11,934 bases of DNA from an uncultured Parasphingopyxis sp. GTDB taxonomy: Bacteria > Pseudomonadota > Alphaproteobacteria > Sphingomonadales > Sphingomonadaceae. The stretch spans positions 1-11,934 of the forward strand of contig CAJQMX010000242.1 in NCBI GenBank assembly GCA_905479515.1. The letters are read 5' to 3'. Both the position numbers and the translations under genes were made by a program. The first letter of the stretch is position 1; every line of letters starts with the position of its first letter. This document shows positions 1 to 6,239 of this stretch, piece after piece. A model generated the notes under the pieces. The model was not told where the DNA came from and did no database searches. It saw nothing but the letters and a program-made list of their open reading frames with translations.

Positions 1-465
1 GAGCCTGAGCAGCTGATCATTCTGTTCCTCGATCAGGATATAGAAATTGATCCCGAAATAGAGACCGGACCAGGCGACGAGCAGGGTAAAGTCGAGCAGG
101 ATGGCGCCGAAAAACTGCAAGCCTGATGGCATGTCGCCGCCCCGGTAAAAGGCGGTGAACGCCCAAACCTCGATAAAGGAGAAAATCGCCGAGCCAATCA
201 GCACTACTGTGACGGAGCCGCCCCATGTCACCCGCGGCTTCCGGGTTATGAGCTGGCGGAAGATCACCGCCATAATCAGCGTCAGGCAATATCCGGTCGC
301 GGTGGCGATCGCCGTGGGCAGAATGAACAGCGGCCCCATATTGTTGGCGATACCGCCCAGCGCGCGCAGCACGAAATAGCCTGACCATCCCACTGACTGG
401 AGCACCCAGAATGCGCGGTTCTTGTCGACGAAGAACGGTTTGGACGTAAGATCTTCAAGGGCCAT
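1..465 (-). CDS. LytS-type membrane sensor histidine kinase, N-terminal part (C-terminus outside window)
   Basis: The frame is open from the ATG at 465 down to base 1, 155 codons with no stop, so the gene continues past the left edge. The protein starts with a short polar stretch, then FWVLQSVGWSGYFVLRALGG at about residues 19-38. An aromatic FW..LQ..GW motif of this kind is typical of LytS/YpdA-like kinases whose catalytic part is a His_kinase (PF06580) domain. Hydrophobic segments at about 48-66, 80-98 and 113-135 suggest several membrane spans. The readable part ends in a polar EEQNDQLLRL stretch that looks like the start of the linker to the kinase domain. The phospho-acceptor His and ATPase region are not in the window, so the kinase assignment rests on the N-terminal family pattern. 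It is divergent from pstS, with 180 bp between the starts. No clear Shine-Dalgarno is seen. A LytTR regulator would be the expected partner further left. Confidence 0.7.
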   Translation of the reverse strand, partial: MALEDLTSKPFFVDKNRAFWVLQSVGWSGYFVLRALGGIANNMGPLFILPTAIATATGYCLTLIMAVIFRQLITRKPRVTWGGSVTVVLIGSAIFSFIEVWAFTAFYRGGDMPSGLQFFGAILLDFTLLVAWSGLYFGINFYILIEEQNDQLLRL

Positions 466-551
466 GTGCGTGTTCTAGTCGATTTCCATGGAGGCGGGAA
501 GCAATTGCGCGCATCACTCTCCCGCGCAGACGGGGCAAATCAACGCAGGCT

Positions 552-580
552 TTGTCACTGCATTGTCACATAGATGTCGC
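552..580 (+). promoter_or_regulatory. Pho box (three 7-bp repeats) upstream of pstS
   Basis: Three direct repeats lie at exact 11-bp spacing: TTGTCAC (552-558), TTGTCAC (563-569) and ATGTCGC (574-580), separated by 4-bp spacers. This is the 7-4-7 layout of PhoB binding sites, whose consensus half is CTGTCAT. The site ends 65 bp before the GTG of pstS, which fits PhoB activation from the -35 region. PhoB itself is not in the window. Confidence 0.85.
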
Positions 581-635
581 ATTAGGCACTTCAAGGGTGG
601 CCCGGTTGGGCGCGCCCCTTTTGCACATCAAACAT

Positions 636-640
636 GGAGG
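636..640 (+). promoter_or_regulatory. Shine-Dalgarno deciding the pstS start
   Basis: GGAGG at 636-640 lies 5 nt before the GTG at 646. It overlaps the in-frame ATG at 634, which has no Shine-Dalgarno of its own. The GTG is therefore the better start. Confidence 0.7.
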
Positions 641-645
641 ATAAT

Positions 646-1689
646 GTGCGCGCTCCCCTAATTTCAGGACTGATGGCGGCTATGGCCGTAACCCTAGCCG
701 GTTGCGGCGGCGGCAATGACAGCGGCGCTAGCGCTATCACCGTTGTCGGCAGCTCGACCGTTTATCCCTTTACCCGCGCGGTCGCCGAAAATTTCGCCCG
801 CAACAACCCGCAATTCAGCTCACCGGTCGTGGAATCGACCGGCACGGGCGGCGGTATGGCTCTGTTTTGTGCCGGTGTTGGTGATGAACATCCCGACGTC
901 GCCAATGCCTCACGCCGCATGAAGGAATCGGAATTTGCGACCTGCTTGGAAAATGGCGTCGATGAGATCATCGAGCTGCAGGTCGGTATTGATGGCCTGG
1001 CGGTCGTGGAATCGCCGGACAGCCCCGGCATGGAGCTGACCCGCGTTCAGATATACGAAGCGCTCGCCGCTGAACCCTATGGTGAAGAGCAGACGGCCGA
1101 AAACTGGTCGGATATCGATCCTTCGCTCCCCAATATTCCGATCCGCGTCTATGGCCCGCCGACAACCAGCGGTACGCGCGATGCCTTTATCGAGCTGATC
1201 ATGGAAGCGGGCTGCGATACCAATCCGGCCATGGCCGAGCTTGAGGAGCAGGATGAAGACCGCAAGAACCAGATTTGTACTGTGGTTCGAGAAGATCAGG
1301 CTTTCATCGAGGCAGGCGAGAATGACAATCTGATCATCCAGCGTGTTTCCCAGAATCCGGGCTATCTCGGCCTTCTCGGTTATAGCTTCCTGGAACAGAA
1401 TGAAGGCCAGGTTGTTGGCGTATCTGTCGATGGCGTAGCCCCGACTTATGAGAGCATCGCGAGCTTTGATTATCCGGGTGCGCGCCCGCTCTTCATCTAT
1501 ATCAAGGGCAATCACCTGCAGGCCATTCCCGGACTGCGCGAATTCGTCGCAGAATATGTGTCCGCATGGGGCCCTGACGGTTATCTTGTCGACGCAGGCA
1601 TGATCGCCAATCCAGAGGAAATGCGGACGACAAATGCCGCCATCGCAGAAGCAATGACCTTGCTGACAGCGGAAGATTTGCAGAGCTAA
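646..1689 (+). CDS. pstS: PstS-like phosphate ABC transporter substrate-binding lipoprotein
   Basis: Periplasmic phosphate-binding component of the high-affinity Pst uptake system, 347 aa from the GTG at 646. An in-frame ATG at 634 would add four residues but lacks a ribosome site. The N-terminus is a lipoprotein signal with lipobox LAGC and the lipidated Cys at residue 20, then a short Gly/Asn linker. The mature part begins TVVGSSTVYPFT, followed by ESTGTGGG and later GPPTTSGTRDAF, the Ser/Thr/Gly loops that bind phosphate in this PBP-like family (PF12849). A Pho box stands upstream and a strong terminator follows, so it is probably monocistronic. The usual partners pstC, pstA and pstB are absent from the window. 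phoU lies almost 4 kb away on the same strand, with unrelated sigma-factor genes between. The main doubt is the start codon, not the function. Confidence 0.92.
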   Translation: MRAPLISGLMAAMAVTLAGCGGGNDSGASAITVVGSSTVYPFTRAVAENFARNNPQFSSPVVESTGTGGGMALFCAGVGDEHPDVANASRRMKESEFATCLENGVDEIIELQVGIDGLAVVESPDSPGMELTRVQIYEALAAEPYGEEQTAENWSDIDPSLPNIPIRVYGPPTTSGTRDAFIELIMEAGCDTNPAMAELEEQDEDRKNQICTVVREDQAFIEAGENDNLIIQRVSQNPGYLGLLGYSFLEQNEGQVVGVSVDGVAPTYESIASFDYPGARPLFIYIKGNHLQAIPGLREFVAEYVSAWGPDGYLVDAGMIANPEEMRTTNAAIAEAMTLLTAEDLQS

Positions 1690-1710
1690 GCAAAGCCGCC
1701 AATTATCAGG

Positions 1711-1743
1711 AAAGGCCGGGCGGGAAACTGCCCGGCCTTTTTT
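1711..1743 (+). terminator. Rho-independent terminator of pstS
   Basis: An 11-bp perfect stem pairs 1711-1721 with 1730-1740, with an 8-nt loop (GGGAAACT). The last stem bases run into a T tract ending at 1743. It starts 21 nt after the pstS stop codon. Confidence 0.93.
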
Positions 1744-1814
1744 GTGGGTGGAGGCGGGTGTGTTGCGACATCAATTTCCGCGCCGGGCCTATTGATGATC
1801 GTCCGTGGATTTAC

Positions 1815-1852
1815 CAAAAAATAATGGCCCCGAACCACCGGGGTTCGGAGCC
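1815..1852 (-). terminator. Rho-independent terminator of the Gly-rich protein gene
   Basis: Read on the minus strand, an 11-bp stem pairs 1852-1842 with 1836-1826 around a 5-nt loop and runs into ATTATTTTTT. The single imperfect pair is a U-G wobble on the minus transcript but a C-A mismatch on the plus strand, which fixes its direction. It lies about 20 nt past the stop codon at 1871. Confidence 0.88.
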
Positions 1853-1870
1853 ACCATATAGGGTCGTCTT

Positions 1871-2719
1871 TTAGTTCTGTTGCTGTTCTTCGGATGCTTG
1901 CGCAATCTCCGCCATGCTCATCGCTGAGACAAGGGCGTTACCCGAGACGCTGAAATTGCTCGCGTCGATTTCGGCAATGCGGTCACCGGCCTGGACGAGC
2001 ACGGTGTCAACATATCCATTGGCAGTCGAACGCAGGGCGTTGACCGTTCCAATCGTCTGTCCTGAACTGTCCTGGACGATCATGCCCGGCGACACCGTGA
2101 CAGAGCTTGCGGCGTCCGTGGCCGCTGAACCAGCACCGGCAAGAGGGGAGCCACCGGCTGAGCCGCCTGCGCTACCCGATCCGCTGCCCGATCCGCTTGC
2201 GGACCCGCTGCCATTGCCCGAAACTGCGCCGAGCGCGAGGCTTGTAGCGCTGCTACGGGCACCGTTGGCGGTGCTGCGTGCCTGACCGACCGTCTGGCCA
2301 ACGGTGTTTTCGAGAGCCGCCGTACCTGGGCCATTGGCCTCGGCATTCGCTCCGCCACTGCCTGAGGCGCTGGCGTTGCCCGTCAGGCCCGTCGAACCGA
2401 GTGCGGAGGAGGTCGCACCATCGACCGCGCCGGTCAGCGATCCGCTGCCTTCAGCGCCTGCGCTGGCCCGGCCTTCGCGGCGATCAATAGAGCGGTCGAC
2501 ACGAAGCCTGCCCGCGCCGTCGAGCGAGCTGCCAAGCGAGCCGGTCGCGCTGCCAATCGGTCCGCGGATCCCGCCAAGGGTTCCGCCTACCGCCCCGCCC
2601 AGTCCGCCGCCCAGTCCCCCGCCAAGCCCGCCACCGCCACCAAGCAGTTGAGCGGAGGCCGGAGCGGCAGCAATACCAAGCATAACCGCAGTCGAAAGAA
2701 TCAGTGCCTTGTTCATCAT
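1871..2719 (-). CDS. Secreted Gly/Ser/Ala-rich protein with a PRC-barrel-like C-terminal segment
   Basis: 282 aa. A Sec signal peptide ends APASA^Q at residues 19-24. Next comes a Gly-rich run of GLGG repeats (about 26-50), a low-complexity Ser/Gly/Ala/Thr segment with a run of GS repeats (about 165-195), and a folded-looking tail from about residue 206. The tail reads PGMIVQDSSGQTIGTVNAL, then alternating hydrophobic residues through about 262, resembling a PRC-barrel beta fold. A short acidic/Gln end follows. Two start codons are adjacent (2719 and 2716). AGGAG precedes them, and the second ATG has the better spacing, so the first Met may be absent in vivo. The function is not known. Its promoter pattern matches those of the neighbouring protease and sigma genes, so it is probably a target of that sigma factor, acting in the periplasm or at the surface. 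It might be a substrate of the adjacent protease, which is inference only. It has its own terminator downstream. Confidence 0.8.
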   Translation of the reverse strand: MMNKALILSTAVMLGIAAAPASAQLLGGGGGLGGGLGGGLGGAVGGTLGGIRGPIGSATGSLGSSLDGAGRLRVDRSIDRREGRASAGAEGSGSLTGAVDGATSSALGSTGLTGNASASGSGGANAEANGPGTAALENTVGQTVGQARSTANGARSSATSLALGAVSGNGSGSASGSGSGSGSAGGSAGGSPLAGAGSAATDAASSVTVSPGMIVQDSSGQTIGTVNALRSTANGYVDTVLVQAGDRIAEIDASNFSVSGNALVSAMSMAEIAQASEEQQQN

Positions 2720-2763
2720 AAGTCTCCTTTCAGAAGCGAGGCCGTGATGGCCTTCACTGCGGT

Positions 2764-2789
2764 AACGAGACTCCAGAGTGGTTTAATCC
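2764..2789 (-). promoter_or_regulatory. Predicted ECF-type promoter of the Gly-rich protein gene
   Basis: On the minus strand GGATT (2789-2785) is followed by 17 nt and CGTT (2767-2764). It begins GGATTAAAC, the same nine bases as the promoter predicted for the sigma gene at 4107-4115, with identical spacing. Transcription would begin about 38 nt before the start codon. GGAAC-like -35 and CGTT -10 elements are known for alphaproteobacterial ECF factors. Confidence 0.6.
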
Positions 2790-2804
2790 ATCGCTGCGAA
2801 AAAA

Positions 2805-4073
2805 TTATCGAAAGGGGGTTCTGCAATCGCCGCAGACCAGCCCGCGGCCAAAACGGTCATCGGCTCCCGATGGGCCAAGATCTTCGGCTTCCGCGTCCAG
2901 ACGGGAACGGCTGCCCAGCGCCGTGAGCCTTCCGGCGACCAGCGGGACGGCGAAAGATGTGCCGCGAATACGGCCATATCCGCCGCCGGGCCTGGCTGCT
3001 GCCATGTCTGCGGCGGGCGCGGCATAATCAAGATGCAGGCTGCGCCCTGCCTCGACCAGCGGGCGGTTGCGCCGATCAACGCCGGTTACCGCGATGACGC
3101 CGCGATAAGACGCCGGATAGGCGGCGGGTGCGGCGGGCCCGTCATTGCCGACCGGAGCGACGATCTGCATGCCCCGGGCCTGTGCCTGGCGAACGGCGCG
3201 TTGGACGAGCGCATTTGAGGGGCCGACAAGGCTGATCGTCACCACAGGCACATGGCGACCGGCCATCCACCCAATGGCGCGCGCAAGCGCCGTTGCGCTG
3301 CCCCCTGCCGGATCTCGCCCGTAAATGTCAGCCACGAGAAGGGGCACGCCGGGCGCGCCGCTGCGCATCCGCCCGCGTCCGACTGCAAGCGAGGCAACGG
3401 CGGTGGCGTGCGCGCTCGCAACGGGAGCGCCGCTGGCGAAACCGCGTTGCTCTACACGGCCTTCAAACACGGGATGATCGGCAACGCCGCCGTCTATAAT
3501 GCCGATTGCCGGGTTGGATATCTGGCTATCCGCTCCGGCCAGGGCTGACTGGACGAGAACCACAGTGTTCGCCGTCCCGCCGCTGGTGAAATGGAGATGA
3601 TTGGCTGTGAATTCGCCTTCGGGATCGATCCGCGCGAGCTCGCGCTCGGCCTCGCTGATCGAGGTGCCGGCGGGCAATCCCAGGGTAACGTACCGGATGT
3701 CGAGGCCCGCAATCTCGTCGTCGGCGATTATCGCATAGCCCGCCGCGCGTGCCCGCGCGAGGGTTTGCGGCCCGGGGTCGATGGCAACAATCTGACCGCG
3801 CACGGCCGGGCCATCGCTGCTCATTTCGATCTGGTCGCGATTTCTGCGGGTAAGACGGCGCAATCGCGAGAGCCGGTCATCGGCCAGTCTTTGCGCCTGC
3901 CGGTCAATCTCGGACACTGAGCCCCGCACGGTGTCCACGGTATCCCTGCCGATCTCGCCAACCGTGCCGAGAACATTGCCGACAGGGTCCAGCAACTGGC
4001 CGTTCGCCTGCGCTGTCAGCGACAACATGAAAATCGTCGCGATTGCCGCCTGGATGATGCGATGTTGGGTCAT
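2805..4073 (-). CDS. Secreted S8 (subtilisin-like) serine protease
   Basis: 422 aa. A signal peptide (about 1-25, ending near AQANG) is followed by a charged, helix-prone stretch (30-80). A prodomain-like region follows (about 90-165). The peptidase S8 domain holds GIIDGG with Asp194, SAHATAVASL with His222, APVGNDGP with the oxyanion Asn310, and GTSFAVPLVAG with nucleophile Ser373. The triad is complete. The His motif is HATAV rather than the usual HGTHV, so this is a divergent member. The C-terminus carries a CGDC pair near residues 414-417. The start has AAGGA 8 nt upstream. It is divergent from an ECF sigma / anti-sigma operon and shares a self-complementary promoter region with it, which suggests envelope-stress control. 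Its substrate is unknown. Candidates are misfolded exported proteins, the anti-sigma factor's periplasmic part, or the Gly-rich neighbour 85 bp downstream. Confidence 0.88.
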   Translation of the reverse strand: MTQHRIIQAAIATIFMLSLTAQANGQLLDPVGNVLGTVGEIGRDTVDTVRGSVSEIDRQAQRLADDRLSRLRRLTRRNRDQIEMSSDGPAVRGQIVAIDPGPQTLARARAAGYAIIADDEIAGLDIRYVTLGLPAGTSISEAERELARIDPEGEFTANHLHFTSGGTANTVVLVQSALAGADSQISNPAIGIIDGGVADHPVFEGRVEQRGFASGAPVASAHATAVASLAVGRGRMRSGAPGVPLLVADIYGRDPAGGSATALARAIGWMAGRHVPVVTISLVGPSNALVQRAVRQAQARGMQIVAPVGNDGPAAPAAYPASYRGVIAVTGVDRRNRPLVEAGRSLHLDYAAPAADMAAARPGGGYGRIRGTSFAVPLVAGRLTALGSRSRLDAEAEDLGPSGADDRFGRGLVCGDCRTPFR

Positions 4074-4106
4074 TCCGGCTTTCCTTGCATATTTTTCATT
4101 GCTCAG

Positions 4107-4138
4107 GGATTAAACGGACGAACTGCCACGTTTACTCC
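4107..4138. promoter_or_regulatory. Self-complementary divergent ECF-type promoter for the S8 protease and sigma genes
   Basis: An interrupted palindrome has 10-bp arms (4107-4116 and 4129-4138, one mismatch) and a 12-bp centre. Read on the plus strand it gives GGATT-N17-CGTT, and on the minus strand GGAGT-N17-CGTT. The same DNA could thus act as overlapping promoters in both directions. Predicted transcripts would start near 4140 (plus) and near 4106 (minus). These fit a TTG start for the sigma gene at 4166 and an ATG for the protease at 4073. Alternatively it is an operator for a dimeric regulator. Confidence 0.6.
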
Positions 4139-4150
4139 ATGAGACAAGCG

Positions 4151-4156
4151 AAGGAG
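4151..4156 (+). promoter_or_regulatory. Shine-Dalgarno deciding the sigma factor start
   Basis: AAGGAG at 4151-4156 is 9 nt before the TTG at 4166. It lies inside the reading frame if the ATG at 4139 is used instead. No Shine-Dalgarno precedes 4139, and the predicted transcript start falls at about 4140. Confidence 0.6.
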
Positions 4157-4165
4157 AGTTTCTTC

Positions 4166-4654
4166 TTGCGAGAATTTGAACGCGATTTGCTGGAGTTGCT
4201 GCCGCGTTTGCGCCGCTTTGCCCGGTCGCTGACCCGCGATCCGGACGATGCCGATGACATATGTCAGGTTGCGCTCGAACGGGCGCTGAAATCTCGCGAA
4301 CAATGGCAGTCTGGCACGCGATTGGATTCATGGATGTACCGTATCATACGAAATAGCTGGATCGACGAGGTCCGTTCGCGCACCCGGCGCTCCAAGACTT
4401 TTGCACCGGAAGAGGCCGGTGAAGCGGTCGGTACCGACGGCCATCTTGATATCGAGCGCCAGGTTCAGATGATGGATGTTGATGGTGCCATGGCAAGGCT
4501 GCCGGATGGACAGCGCGAGGTTATCGGTCTCGTTCTTGTTGAAGGGCTGGCTTATAAGGAAGCCGCCGCAATTCTTGATATTCCGATGGGCACGCTGACC
4601 TCGCGTTTGACGCGTGGCCGTCAGGCGTTGGCCGCAATGCTGGAGGCCGCATGA
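4166..4654 (+). CDS. ECF-family RNA polymerase sigma factor
   Basis: An extracytoplasmic-function sigma-70 factor that would direct RNA polymerase to stress promoters. From the TTG at 4166 it has 162 aa. The ATG at 4139 would add nine residues. Region 2 covers about residues 10-75, with LPRLRRFARSLTRDPDDADD, then DICQVALERAL and the SWMYRIIRNSWIDEVRSR segment that melts and reads the -10. A short acidic linker follows. Region 4 (about 105-160) has LPDGQREVIGLV, then the helix-turn-helix LAYKEAAAILDIPMGTLTSR that reads the -35, and ends with a typical RGRQAL. Its stop overlaps the anti-sigma start by four bases (ATGA), so the two are translationally coupled. A GGATT-N17-CGTT element in front suggests autoregulation. 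The TTG start is favoured by the Shine-Dalgarno and the promoter position. Confidence 0.92.
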   Translation: MREFERDLLELLPRLRRFARSLTRDPDDADDICQVALERALKSREQWQSGTRLDSWMYRIIRNSWIDEVRSRTRRSKTFAPEEAGEAVGTDGHLDIERQVQMMDVDGAMARLPDGQREVIGLVLVEGLAYKEAAAILDIPMGTLTSRLTRGRQALAAMLEAA

Positions 4655-5418
4655 TGAAGATCGATGACGAAAAACTCATGGCCTATCTTGATGGAGAGCT
4701 TTCGCCCGAGGAGGCCGCGCAGATAGCCGAAACGGTGGAGCATGATCCGGCCCTGCGGGCCCGTCTCGACGTTCAGCGCGGACTCAAGGCCCGGATTGCC
4801 GCCCATTTCGCACCCATTGCCGAAGAGCCGGTGCCGGACCGGTTCAAGGCGCTGCTGGGGGCGGAAGGGAAAGATGCCGAGCCGATCGCCGAGGCCGAGG
4901 TCGTGGATTTCGCTGCGGCCAAACACGATCGCGATACCCGCCGGGGATTGCCGAATGGCTGGAGGTTGCCGCAACTTGGCGCAATCGCAGCAAGTCTCGC
5001 CATTGGGCTTCTCGCCGGGCCAGCCATTTTTGGCGGTGCGGACGGATCATCGCCCTCGATCACTCAGGGGCTTGTTCTGGCTTCAGACGATCCTCTGGCA
5101 GGCGCGCTCGAAACGCAGCTTGCCTCCACCCAGGGCGCGGACTCTCCGATCCGGGTCGGCATTACTTTCCGCAATCAGGATGGCCAATATTGCCGGACAT
5201 TCGACGGACCTGAAATAGACGGGCTGGCGTGCCGGGAAGACGGGGCGTGGCAGGTGGCAATGGCGGTATCCGACACGGAGCCTGCGGGGAATTCGCAGTT
5301 TCGCCAGGCCGGATCCGGCAACCGCATCATTCTGGAATTCGCGCAAACATTGATGGATGGCGATCCGGTGGATGCCGAGGCGGAACAACGCGCGCGCGAT
5401 AGCGATTGGTCAGGTTAG
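4651..5418 (+). CDS. Membrane-anchored anti-sigma factor
   Basis: 255 aa, beginning in a four-base overlap with the sigma gene. The second ATG at 4654 is an equally possible start. The cytoplasmic N-terminus (LMAYLDGELSPEEAAQIAET, residues 9-28) matches the usual sigma-binding anti-sigma head, though without the HxxxCxxC zinc motif of ZAS proteins. A basic/Pro segment precedes a single membrane span at about 108-129 (LGAIAASLAIGLLAGPAIFG). The periplasmic part (130-255) holds two Cys, at 181 and 194, that could form a disulphide in the segment between YCRTF and GLACREDG. The protein would hold the sigma factor inactive at the membrane until a periplasmic signal or proteolysis frees it. The divergent S8 protease is a natural but unproven candidate for part of that relay. 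Confidence 0.85.
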   Translation: MMKIDDEKLMAYLDGELSPEEAAQIAETVEHDPALRARLDVQRGLKARIAAHFAPIAEEPVPDRFKALLGAEGKDAEPIAEAEVVDFAAAKHDRDTRRGLPNGWRLPQLGAIAASLAIGLLAGPAIFGGADGSSPSITQGLVLASDDPLAGALETQLASTQGADSPIRVGITFRNQDGQYCRTFDGPEIDGLACREDGAWQVAMAVSDTEPAGNSQFRQAGSGNRIILEFAQTLMDGDPVDAEAEQRARDSDWSG

Positions 5419-5434
5419 GCCGCAAAGGCCCGCC

Positions 5435-5466
5435 ACCCGCAAAACACTCTAATTGCACTTGCGGGT
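5435..5466 (+). terminator. Possible terminator of the sigma / anti-sigma operon
   Basis: A perfect 8-bp stem (ACCCGCAA at 5435-5442, TTGCGGGT at 5459-5466) encloses a 16-nt loop, 17 nt after the anti-sigma stop. Only a loose T-rich stretch follows (CATTTATT). The long loop and weak tract make termination uncertain. It directly abuts the Pho box of phoU and would insulate the two units. Confidence 0.4.
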
Positions 5467-5472
5467 CATTTA

Positions 5473-5490
5473 TTGTAACATAAATGTCAT
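5473..5490 (+). promoter_or_regulatory. Pho box upstream of phoU
   Basis: TTGTAAC (5473-5479), 4-bp spacer ATAA, ATGTCAT (5484-5490): the 7-4-7 PhoB layout, ending 31 bp before the phoU ATG. Its position within the upstream in-frame extension argues against any phoU start before 5522. Confidence 0.75.
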
Positions 5491-5521
5491 ATTTGTAATC
5501 GCGTATTTTGGAGTGACCGTC

Positions 5522-6220
5522 ATGTCGGGTGAAATGAAACATACAGTATCGGCGTTTGACGATGAGTTGAACGAGCTGCGCGCCAATATATTGGAGCTGG
5601 GATGGCGCACATCCCTGGCCATGGCCGACGCGATCCGGGCGCTGGAGCAGCGCGATACGGATCTGGCGGGCCAGGTGGTGATTGCTGACCGGGCCATCGA
5701 TACGCTGGCCGCCCAGATTGAGGCAGCCGCCGTTAATGTGATCGCACTGCGTGCGCCGATGGCGGACGATCTGCGGGTTCTGGTGTCCGCGATCAAAATC
5801 GCTGCGCTGCTAGAACGGACGGCTGATTATGCCCGCAATATCGCGCGGCGTGTGTCGAGCGTAACGGCCAAATATCCGAAGCCGCTGCGCAAGATGATCT
5901 CCGCCATGAACACTGCCGCGAAGGACATGCTGGTTGATGTTGTCCGCGCCTATGCAGACGGCGATGTGAAGCTGGCGCAGGACGTGTGCGAACGCGATGA
6001 TGTCGTGGATGACCTGCATGATGCGCTGACCCAGGCCCTGATCGAGTTCATGATCGAGGAACCGGCCCAGATCAGCCAGGCCGCGCATCTGCTGTTCATC
6101 AGCAAGCATCTGGAGCGGATCGGCGATCAGGCGACGAATATTGCCGAGATGGTCACCTATACCGTGACCGGCAACCAGCCAAAGATCCGCGAAACGGACC
6201 CCGAACGGCTGGCGGCTTAG
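5522..6220 (+). CDS. phoU: Phosphate signalling protein PhoU
   Basis: 232 aa, the normal length for PhoU. The protein is two tandem three-helix PhoU repeats (about residues 8-110 and 123-220). Each repeat carries the metal-binding E..xD motif, LERTADYARNIAR at 97-109 and LERIGDQATNIAE at 197-209. PhoU links the Pst transporter to the PhoR kinase, keeps the Pho response off when phosphate is plentiful, and limits uptake. The ATG at 5522 has GGAG 8 nt upstream (5510-5513) and starts MSGEMKHTVSAFDDEL, as is usual. An in-frame start 69 nt earlier would run through the Pho box and is rejected. In many bacteria phoU closes a pstSCAB-phoU operon. Here it stands alone behind its own Pho box, convergent with the porin gene and only 19 bp from it. 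Confidence 0.95.
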   Translation: MSGEMKHTVSAFDDELNELRANILELGWRTSLAMADAIRALEQRDTDLAGQVVIADRAIDTLAAQIEAAAVNVIALRAPMADDLRVLVSAIKIAALLERTADYARNIARRVSSVTAKYPKPLRKMISAMNTAAKDMLVDVVRAYADGDVKLAQDVCERDDVVDDLHDALTQALIEFMIEEPAQISQAAHLLFISKHLERIGDQATNIAEMVTYTVTGNQPKIRETDPERLAA

Positions 6221-6239
6221 CAAGCCTTTTCCGGGCTTC

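Noticed and set aside
591..625. GC-rich palindrome GGGCGCGCCC followed by TTTT in the pstS leader as an attenuator
   Set aside because: The palindrome has no loop, the alternative stem is only five pairs, and there is no coding leader or conserved riboswitch pattern.
1914..2651. Long plus-strand open frames opposite the Gly-rich gene
   Set aside because: They are Pro/Leu/Ala-rich mirror frames caused by the GC-rich repeats. The minus frame has a signal peptide, a ribosome site, a promoter and a terminator.
4085..4165. Longer sigma factor starting at TTG 4085 or ATG 4139
   Set aside because: Neither has a Shine-Dalgarno. The 4085 start lies before the predicted promoter and the 4139 start at its transcription start. 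ATG 4139 remains possible if the promoter call is wrong.
5453..5521. Longer PhoU with 23 extra N-terminal residues
   Set aside because: The extension would cover the Pho box and has no ribosome site. The ATG at 5522 has GGAG at good spacing and gives the normal PhoU start.
6222..6238. Hairpin AAGCC/GGCTT in the gap between phoU and the porin as a bidirectional terminator
   Set aside because: It has only five pairs and no T tract on either strand, so it is too weak to call.
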